Positions 10,358-23,800 of a DNA stretch of 28,111 nucleotides are shown piece after piece. Position 1 is the first letter of the stretch, and every line of letters begins with the position of its first letter. The translations under genes and the position numbers were made by a program. The stretch comes from Ichthyophonus hoferi (Eukaryota > Opisthokonta > Ichthyosporea > Ichthyophonida > Ichthyophonidae): contig NAOQ01000047.1 in NCBI GenBank assembly GCA_002751075.1, forward strand, positions 95,691 to 123,801, in the 5' to 3' direction. Under the pieces are notes generated by a model, which worked only from the letters and a program-made list of their open reading frames with translations, was not told where the DNA came from and did no database searches.

Positions 10358-13300
10358 ATGCCTGGTAATTTAAAAATAGTAAACCTTCTTGACGGCCGCA
10401 CGGTCTTTGTGGTGGGTGCAAGCCGCGGTCTTGGTCTTGAATATGTCCGCCAACTGGCAGAGAAGGGTTGCAATATACTAGCATCACACAGGTAAGGTTT
10501 GTTATGGAGGGGGAAGCAATGATCAAAGATCAATCTTACGTATTTGTATTTATCTGATTTTCACTATGAACGTAGGTAGCTATATTGGTACTTTAAGGTT
10601 TTTTTTGTGAGACTTTGACGGTGTTTTGCTTAATTTACTGAAATATATAATTTATTTTCTGGTGTAATAATTTGTGCTTGTGTTCTAACTGGCTAGTTGA
10701 GTTGAGTTGAGTTGAGTGAAAAACTGTAATTTATACTAAACTATAGTCTACATTATGCTATACCATATTATACTCTGCTTTATTTAAAAACATTTAGAAA
10801 TATAAGGTCTCCTTATCTTGACAACCTTGGCGTGAAAAACAGAGGTCAGGGAATAATATGCGTGAGTGAGATAGAAGAAGATTAATGTGAATATTGTAGA
10901 ATAATCCTGGTCATTGGAGGTGGCATTAGAAACATAGAAATTTAATACAAACAATCACTTACAATAACTCATAGTAAATTATAGCATATGATGAAAATTC
11001 AATTATAGACAGATATACTACAATATATAATACAACTATCTAGAATATAATATATAATATAATCATACGCCTACACATTGTATTTTTGGTATACGTATAC
11101 ACAGCAAAGCAGGTATTCTACTCATTACCCTCCCACTGTCTTCTCTTATTTTTTTTAAAAAAATCACTTTCTGATACCTTATAGATTTGCATCCATTTTT
11201 CTTCTGTATTTCTCCATTCCCTATATTATATTATTATGTAATATGATACTGTTCTATACCGTCTTGTCATAATGCATAGTCAGTCAATGGAATGAATATT
11301 AATATAAGTGAACTACGAACGCATTAAAAAATCTATGCTACTATATTGTATTATTGTATATTTACTATTATAGAATGTTATACTATATTTTATAGCATTA
11401 ACTGGTTTAATTTCTCCCTGTCCCCCTCTTTCTACTTTTCATGGATATGCAAGATAACTAAATGCACTCCCCTATGCATATACTAAACAGAGGTTGATAT
11501 GAAACATAGAATGCCGTATTTATAGTATTTTATAGAATATGGGTATATTAAAATCTAAACACTTTAAAATACGTGTGTATATATGGCTTAATAGAACAAG
11601 ATATATTATGCACTAATCAATCAAGAATTTTATAGATTTAAATAGCGTATACATGGTACATAATGAAAAATCATGCAAAAAATGCAAATCATTTATTATT
11701 ATATTGTTTAATTATCTTGATTTGATATTAAATATTTTTTCCAAATGGTTTTCTTTTCTCTTCTGCAGAATAGCTATTCTATGCCTCTTGTCATCATGAA
11801 AATTGGCATTGTCATCTTGATATTTCTCTCTAGGATGCATTTATTTACATATACATAGATACATATATACTTACATATATACATACATCAAAATACCCCC
11901 ACATACGCACTTGATTTTTAATGAATACATATTACCTACATAGGTAGATATATAAATTTCAAAAAATGTAGAAAAACATACAAATTCCCCACTTGATTAG
12001 GACGGCTTTTTCATGCAAAATGCCGCTGTCTGAATGCCAACCATAATCTAACCAATATAATCTAAATGTAATACAAATTCACACAGAGGAATCGAGGTTC
12101 CTGAAGGTCTAGCAGCCATTATTGCCAAGAGTGGCAAGCAAGTACAGTCTATTGTCTTAGATGTGGGTGAGGAAGAGAGTATTAAAAAGGCAGCTGAAAA
12201 GGTGAAAGAGATGGGAATAACGATCGACTGTTTGATTCACAACGCTGGCGTGACGTCTGAGGAGCCCGAAAAGTCATTTGAGGAGGTATATATGATATAA
12301 TGATGCATGGATGAATTGATCTATAGACATATACATAATATGTAGATACAAGAATGAATTGTAGTTTTTGGGTCTGTACTATTTTTGTTTTCCATTTTTC
12401 CCCTTTCTGCAATGCCTTTCTTTATATGGCAACCTACAATATGCATATTGCCCTATCCTCAGAATGCCGAACAGGCCAAAAAAGAGTTAGCTCGACACCT
12501 TTATTATTATTGGTATGAAAATTTATGACATAATTCATATTAGAATGTGGATTTCCAATAGGATTTGTATTGGCGAGAGAAATAACTCGGCCTCTAACTG
12601 TAGGTACAGGTCGGACTAAATGTAGATATACATTTGAAATTCAATCATCCTAGATTTTTTATTATGTAAAATATGCCCAGCACTTCCAGAGTCACTACAT
12701 TGGTGGATTTGAGATATATAGTCTATTGCATTGATATAATGGGTATAGATGGTTCACCATATTAAAAATTGGTTTATTTATTTAATTACTGCATTGATGT
12801 TATTGGTTTGTGCATTTTAATATATTAATATTATTGTGGTACATAGTGTACCTCTGAAGATATGATGCGTGTGTTGAAGATCAACGCTGTAGGTCCTGTG
12901 CTAGTTGCCAAGTATTTCGTTCCCTTTATGAAAAAGAATGGTACTCCTCCAGCCGTTCTTGCTCTCATGACTAGCAAAGTTGGAAGCATTGACGACAACG
13001 CCAAAGGTGGTCATTATAGTTACCGAATGTCTAAAAGTGCACTGAATATGGCAAGCAAGAATATGTCTTACAACCTTCGGGATGAGGTGAGGGTTTGTGT
13101 ACAGGCTGCTAGTTGTGTCTTTTTCAGTCACGGGAGGACAGTGTCTAATTGTGTATGAAATATAATATATATGCTGGCTTTATGTTCATTACACTACTAA
13201 CATAACATATTTAGTTAGGCCCACAATAAGACGGATTGAGTAAAGGTTTCAGGAATAAGTAGATGTGTATTTCACTGATGTATAGGGAGAATGTAATGTT

Positions 13301-14239
13301 TACGTGCATGCTTAAATATAGATGTAGTTGGTTGTTGGAGAGGATATGATATACTGGGCCATTGTGTTCTCTGAGGGGAGAAAACCAATTACGACTATTG
13401 GCTTTATCTTGCATCTTAGCTCCGCTTGATATGATATGCATCCATAAATAGACTATGCTATGCTATGTTATCCTATTATATTCTCTCTTCCTCTCCTACA
13501 CTATAGTATGACTATCCCATTGACTATTACCACACAATTACCTGTAGACTACATATAGAAAAGGACTGAGATGTACACACCTCAATGGGGGTGGGAAGAT
13601 TAAAGAGTATACTTACGACGTTATCTTTATATAGTATACAGTAACTTATAATACTAGGCTATCTTTCATCAAATTTTCCTTATGCTACCCCAATTATTCC
13701 ACTTTTTCTGCTATTCATATCATATAGTCTAGTATCTTTTTATTACTTAGAGTACAACTATGACAAACTACAGAAATCCTATGAAGTGCATTCTGTACTC
13801 TACACCATTCATGTTTTATATTTAACCCGTCAGACATTTTCTTTTCTAAGGCTTTTTCTTTCTTTCTCTAAGGGTATTGCACCCCCATTATCCTACTCTT
13901 TCTGCTATTCATATAGTCTATTATCTGTTTATTTGCATTACCTACAGGACAATTAAGGTGTATAAAACCAATGAAGTTTACCCTGCATCATCCATGTTAT
14001 GTTTTATATTCAACCCATCAGACCTTTTTGTTTCTAACATCATCGCATCATTTCTTTGTTTCTCTTAGGGTATTGCCGTGGTTCTCCTCCATCCTGGCTG
14101 GGTACGAACTGACATGACAGGGGGTACTGGACTGATTGATGTGGACCTGAGTGTGAAAGGATTGATTTTGGAGATTGAACGTACTCACCTTGATAACTAT
14201 CGTTTTGTAGACTATAAGCATGATTACATTAAATGGTAA
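10358..14239 (+). CDS. SDR family oxidoreductase, C-factor/sniffer-like, right paralog
   Basis: Predicted NAD(P)H-dependent carbonyl reductase of the classical SDR fold, probably cytosolic; the substrate is unknown. There are four exons: 10358-10491, 12087-12285, 12847-13086 and 14069-14239, joined by GT-AG introns of 1595, 561 and 982 bases. Phases agree and give 247 residues plus TAA. Visible motifs are GASRGLG (20-26), LDV (near 70), NAG (97-99), catalytic Asn124 in KINAVGP, Ser154 in LMTSK, Tyr170 and Lys174 in YRMSK, and HPGWVRTDM in exon 4. The C-terminus is FVDYKHDYIKW. Every exon and splice site has a counterpart in the left paralog. Exon 4 is 51/56 identical to it but exon 3 only 56/80. 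Both copies keep all catalytic residues, which suggests both are under selection. Confidence 0.93.
13688..14076 (+). repeat. Tandem duplication in SDR intron 3 (right), with copied splice acceptor
   Basis: Two units of about 195 bases occur here. The real acceptor, CTCTTAG followed by GGTATTGC at 14062-14076, has a copy, CTCTAAG followed by GGTATTGC, at 13866-13880. The unit therefore carried the pyrimidine tract, the AG and the first eight bases of exon 4. Use of the upstream acceptor would add about 27 codons and then stop (TAA), giving a protein without exon 4. A more decayed trace of the same junction precedes the first unit near 13680. Confidence 0.82.
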
Positions 14240-14584
14240 TTCGGTGGTAATCTATAATCTATAGGGCTTAGACTACATTGTGGATCTCCTGGTGTTTGTT
14301 TTTATTGTCAACTATGTTTATAATTTTTAATTAGTGTGGCTGCAACAACTTGAGTGGGCCTGACTCTAAGGTTTATACCAGAAGGATATGATAAAAAGTT
14401 GGACAAATAAAAATAATACATAATATATGTGGGACTGTATATTATTTATAAGCCATATCATACTTGATTTTTGTTGTACAAGTCAGGTGTTTGTAGTTTG
14501 TAGTCTCATGGTTGAGATGTGTATAGACAATGCTATTGAACACATTAATGGGAATGATGTGCCCTATAGATCTGAAACATCTAG

Positions 14585-14905
14585 ACTGGCCCATGTAGTA
14601 CCAAATATATCATATTACACTATATTGTATCATACTATCATACTACATGGTAGGCTATATCAATAGTGTCATAACAATGACTGCTAAAGCGCTGATCATA
14701 TCATACTATATCCTATTGCTTCATATTATACTACATTAGATTATGCTGTATCATGTTTTCTCATATTATACTATATTAAACTCGACAATATTATATCATA
14801 TTCTATTCTATTTTCTCATACTACACTATATTTTATCATAATATGTTCTATTCTGGTATACCATATTACATTATATCATATACCGTACTACATGGTAGGT
14901 AGTAT
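14585..14905. repeat. Degenerate simple-sequence tract (CATATTATACTATATT-like)
   Basis: Short variants of TATCATACTA and CATATTATACTA recur across the tract without a strict period. It lies downstream of the right SDR gene and explains the spurious open frames there. Confidence 0.7.
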
Positions 14906-15230
14906 CAAACGTATTTTGACATCAAGCTCAGGTTAACCTACCAGTAAAGAAACATTACATTCTTATTTGTCATATCAAGTAACTTCTTAAGCTCAACATC
15001 AATCATCAATCCGTTGCTTCGACCCCCTGATCCATATTCAATCATGAACAGGATTTTCATTCAATATCAGTGCCATATGTAAACTATATGAAGTCAATTA
15101 TGATACTTGTCGCAGTAGGCTGACACATACAGCTTAGCATATCACAATATATCCTAAGATACCACATAATAAATCACAGCATATCACATTATATGCTACT
15201 TGTCAAAGCAAGGTGAGTTTCCTGTTTTAC

Positions 15231-15382
15231 CTCAGCCAACGCCTGTATAGCATCAGTAATCTTAGACATACTTTCAGTTGCTTCAAAGTATCTTGCTTGG
15301 GATTGATTATGTGTATTCTTTAAATATTCACTTAGAATTTTATTTTTCCGCTCCACCCAGGTGCAGGGAGGCTTTTTATGTA
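15231..15382 (-). CDS. Orphan coding-like exon, Myb/SANT-type tail possible
   Basis: On the minus strand, an acceptor-like CTAG at 15383-15386 is followed by an open stretch with coding character: PPCTWVERKNKILSEYLK, then ARYFEATESMSKITDAIQ. A good donor (GAG, then GTAAAA) follows at 15230. Without splicing the frame would instead run on and stop near 15190. The amphipathic helical composition recalls the C-terminal part of transposon-linked Myb/SANT proteins, but that is an impression only. I found no convincing partner exons. A GG-starting stretch near 15026-14938 is a weak candidate for the next exon. It could be a remnant of a decayed gene. Confidence 0.35.
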
Positions 15383-15695
15383 CTAGTTACGATATAGTAC
15401 TCACTGGTTGTAAACATTGTCAGGCTAATCCCCAGTTATTCAAATATAGTAATTTACATAACTCTTTTTAGAGTATCAGTTAAGACTAGATTTTTCACAC
15501 TCACTCTTAATCTACCCATAGTATCTTGTCTAAACTCCAATACTTAGTCACTATTAATAGGTATGAACCACATATGAGATGATACTGCTAATGACCTAAA
15601 TATATATAATATATCTCCCAATTCATAACACATTTACACAGCGACCCTTATATTAGGGCTAATATCACTATTTAATCTACCAATAAACAATAATT

Positions 15696-15757
15696 ATGCG
15701 AACATGATATACCCTGCATTTATTTTAAGCCGTGACCCCGACAATGATGCATGTCAG
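15696..15757 (+). repeat. Dispersed repeat, copy B
   Basis: ATACCCTGCATTTATTTTAA through GACAATGATGCATGT matches copy A at 8526-8584. The surrounding 15400-16379 is otherwise featureless AT-rich sequence between two convergent genes. Confidence 0.5.
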
Positions 15758-16379
15758 GTGGCAAACTATAGTGTAAACAAATCTGGAAGCGTCATCTCAA
15801 CCACACAGTCGCTAATTTATACTATGCTATTCTAAACACATGCTGCGGTGAGAATGCATTCGAATTAAACTGTATACCTATCATAATATAGTATCAGGAA
15901 TTAATCTCAATCCGAATTATTACTGCGCAGGTTTGATAGATAATCTCTACTAATTGATTACCAGCAGATAATAAATAAATAGAATAGGTTATATTCCAAT
16001 ATGCATACATTAGGAATCATTGTAATACATTACACACGTTGCAACAATAACAACCATAAGTGGGCACACTCATTACTGTGTATTCATCATCTACCCAGCC
16101 ATATATGAACACAAACATATTTAATCCATTCTTATTGGTTATAATAATTTTAAATGCATGTTATACTGGCAAGCCATTCGTTTATTTTTATTATAATGAA
16201 TCATCTATCCACTTGAAAATTTAACTATCCCTTCGTCCAGTATAATGCTCATTCGTACATTGTAATATTTGAATATTCTACTACTACTATCTTTCTATTG
16301 GGCTTCTGGTATATCCATTTATTTCCCTCACTATATCTATGTATTCAACCACACACTTCTCTCCCTCCCTCTACTGTAT

Positions 16380-19942
<3,563 letters not shown>

Positions 19943-20850
19943 TTTCACGTCTCTAAGATAAAAGCTTGTAACCACAATAACCTAGTTGCAAAAAAGTACT
20001 ATATATGTTTATATATATATATACGTTTATAATAGATAATATGACTATGTTGTTGTGAATATAATGTAATATCATAACAAGCTATTAATTTTATAATTAA
20101 TTTATAAAATCATTGTTGTTAACTGTGCGGAATCATGGCAAGGTATTAAATTGATAAAACTGTTAATTGAATTTAACATAAATTTAAATTTTAAAGCATA
20201 AAGTCGTTATTTCACGTCGCTTATACTATTTTAAATTTTGAGCCGCAAACGATATAAAATTGTTAAGTAAGGCAAACGCATTATTGTTCTAGCCCACAAT
20301 AAATTTTTGATAATTAATCGATCTGTAATATCAAGTAGTGCCTATAATTATTCATGATATAATTATTTATTAAAATGAAAAGCATATTATATTAAAACGT
20401 TAAAATTATAAATTAATAAAAAATAACTTGGCATTTTTTCAAAAAATTAGACGAATAAAATTCTAGTTTTAAAACTGCACCTTTTTATTATCCCATGCCA
20501 AGCTGCAATGTAAACAACATAATGAATGATATACATTGCACAGACATATGTGTCTTTGATAACAACATATATTATTTGTGCAACCCATACATATAAAAAC
20601 CATTGCATTTTATTTTTTTTATAAGCTGAAACATCACTCTGCACGTCGACACAGCCTAGTCTTCACGAATGCTTATTTTGACACATCGTTATATATTGTA
20701 AAACATGGTAAAATACATAGTAAAATATATTATTGGTTCGTATGCTAACATAGAATTACTTATACCAACATTATCTTATTCTACCGTTTAAGGCTCTGGC
20801 GTGTAATAATATAGCAATAAACAATAATAAAAAATAGTCAAGACTGAAAT
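19943..20850. promoter_or_regulatory. Shared divergent intergenic region, OCA1 / mL44
   Basis: These 908 bases separate the two start codons, so both promoters must lie here unless they have upstream non-coding exons. The DNA is very AT-rich, with homopolymer A and T runs near 20060-20440. I see no clear TATA box at a set distance from either ATG and no recognisable operator. Confidence 0.6.
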
Positions 20851-23800
20851 ATGAATTCTATATTGTTCCTGAAAATGTTTACTCAGGACCAGGTGAGACG
20901 ACAAAGTGGAATGTTACTACGTAGAGGTTAGTATAGATTATATATTATCTTTAATTATGTTAATATGTTATATTAAGATGAATATAATATAACAAGTGAG
21001 AGATGAGTTCAGGGAGACTAAGAGAATGGGTGGTTGATGTTCAGTTATGAGCAGATTATCCTACCTAGTTTGGTAAGTAAGTTGGATGAAATGTGAAATG
21101 TAGATAGTACTCGGTTGATTGCTATAATTATTTGAATTGGGTTGTATTGTAACATATCATATTATGTTATTATAGAATATTGTTTTATTGTTGTATATTA
21201 TAGTATTGTATTATATCATTATATTATATTATATTATATTATATTATATTATATTATATTATATTATAGTATAATATATATTATTATGTTTGTAAGCATA
21301 TAATGTTATTTATGTAGTCTACTATTATTTTATGTGTTATTTTAAGCCTGTGCTGTAATTTTTATCTAGCCCACATTATATAGGATAATCTTTATGATGT
21401 TATAAGAGCATATAGGATAGTTGAGTATGGTATATAGTAATAACGTGGTATATATATACGATGCGTGCATGCATGTACGTAAGTAGGTATGTATGTATGT
21501 ATGTATGTATGTATGCATTTATATGTGTATATATACGATGATTGCAAGCAGAGAATCAATAAAAAAATAGTCATATGTGGCTAAATAGGTCTATACAATG
21601 TATTTTCTCTGCCTCTCTCCCATAGTGATAATTTTACCTTATTCAATTGCATTATTGTATTGCAATGCTTTATTTATTGACTAGAAATTGATATAAATAA
21701 GCATTTTTATGAACAAATGACATTACATACTATATCTGCATCACAAAAAATATATATATTTATAAATTCATAAATACCTACATCATACTCATACTCATAC
21801 ATATTACCATATTATTTTATATAATATGGTACTATCTTATATACCTTATACTATCATATATATTATACTATATAATAGGGTGTGCATCTGCATCATATAC
21901 GTCTCTATATGTCCCAGTGGTATCTGCTCCAATGAATCAAACAGACACCGCCAATATTCAACCAACTAAATCTGAAAGAGTTATTGAACCCTTTACTCTA
22001 CTGCCATCGATCTACGAGAAACAGGTATAGTATATGATATAGTATGATATGATATGAGGTAGTAGGTATGAGATGATAACCATAAAGGCATTTTTATATA
22101 AAGAAGATGCTATGTATATAAATAATAATAATAATAAAATAGTAATAATAACAAGAACAAGAGAGGTTAAAATAGAGTGCAAGGTAATGTAGCACTACAC
22201 CTATACGTAGCTATAACCTACAGTCCGATTTTAACTATATTATTACCAATTACAGTATGTTCAAGATTCGATTTTAAATTTTCTACAAACCAATAATCTG
22301 CCAGAGTTAACTCATGAATGGGTAGCCCGGGCATTGACCTGCAAGAGTGCGCGTCCGTATTCGTCTAACATGAATTATTCCATACTTGGTAAGTAGGGTA
22401 ATCAACACTAACTATGCCATATTTGTTAAACATTCCCTTCCGTCATACGCACCCCATATAGACTATACTCTATACTCGATACTCTAAACTCTATATTCTG
22501 TACTTTTTACAGTATTTATTTAAGAGATATGTTTTTAAAACAGTTCTTACACACCAACTCTACAAGTACGTAAAGTTACCTATAAGTTATAGTAGTATAG
22601 TATCCCTATCGTTCTGGCCAAAATTCTAATAAAGACATTCGTATCACAAGCTCCTACTAAGTCTTTTTGTGCATATACATAGGAATTAGAAAGATGTTTT
22701 TATTGGTGAGTTGATTAGGTGCGTGTAGCGGTGATGGAGGAGAAATTAAAGAGGAAGGGCTTTATATTATACTGAATTGCATTGTATTGCATGACATTGT
22801 ATTATATTGTATTGTATTGTGTTTTAGTTTATTATACTGTACTGTACTACATTATATAGTAATATCTCATATGACATTATAATATATTATGGTATATATT
22901 ATGATATATATTATGGTATATTATTATAAAATTTAAATTACTGGTATATAACAATGGAGGCAAATATACAGAGATAACGAACCAATCACTAACCTGTATA
23001 TTATTTATATACATACATATACATATATACATATATCTACCTACCTAAATACATATGTGCATACAAACAGACATAGTGCTATATTACTATACCTATACTA
23101 CTATATGCACATATTATTAAACATACGTAACTATTGCCATACTGTCACATACACATACATACATACATATATACATACATATAGGTAAATCAGTCATAAA
23201 ACTTGTCCTATATGAACACCTATCTCAGTTGCATCCCGATCTAACGCCCTTTAGTCTAAATGATCTTATTCAATACCTGACCTCTAATAAACAAGTAGAA
23301 GCTGCAAGGACTGGCTTATTTTTTGATCGCATTACCTTTAGTAAACCTGTAATATCCTACGCCCTGTTTCTATTGATATATATCTTATACCATATATATA
23401 TATATATAATCTATGTATATATTTATATCTAGATTATGTTATATGGTGGTGTATGTAATTTAACTGGGTAGTATATTATGGCATCCGATGTTATTATATG
23501 GCATGATATACTATTTTATATTACAATATCATATTGTTATTGTATTATATTATAGTATATTATCTAATACATTATGCAGCCAATCTGTCCTTTTAACTCC
23601 AACCTCACCTGACCTTTATCAAATCAGAGGAATTCAATCGAGAGGAATAATAATCGCGACACTTGCTTCTTAGCGCTAACTGGCCTGATTCACCGTCAGA
23701 TGGTGAGGACTGGTATAATATAGCTAGTAATAAATTATAGCGGTGCACACCTATTGGTAGTTATATATAATATAAACAAATAATACATTTCTTAACTTAT

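Larger units (their letters stand above)
10033..14525 (-). repeat. Right arm of the large inverted duplication
   Basis: This is the partner of 196-5848 in reverse orientation, about 4.5 kb. It lacks the roughly 1.4 kb block holding the Merlin fossil, so its sequence 10215-10357 shows what lay between the upstream flank and the start codon in the shorter arrangement. The arms share intron sequence, intron positions, the tandem duplication in intron 3 and about 280 bases downstream of the stop codon. Confidence 0.88.

Noticed and set aside
196-14525. Inverted repeat as an assembly artefact
   Set aside because: The arms differ by many substitutions and indels, including a 1.4 kb insertion, and the proteins differ at about 18% of positions.
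14427-14666. 79-codon plus-strand open frame downstream of the SDR gene
   Set aside because: It covers the duplicated 3' flank and the start of a simple-sequence tract; the matching left flank shows no conserved frame.
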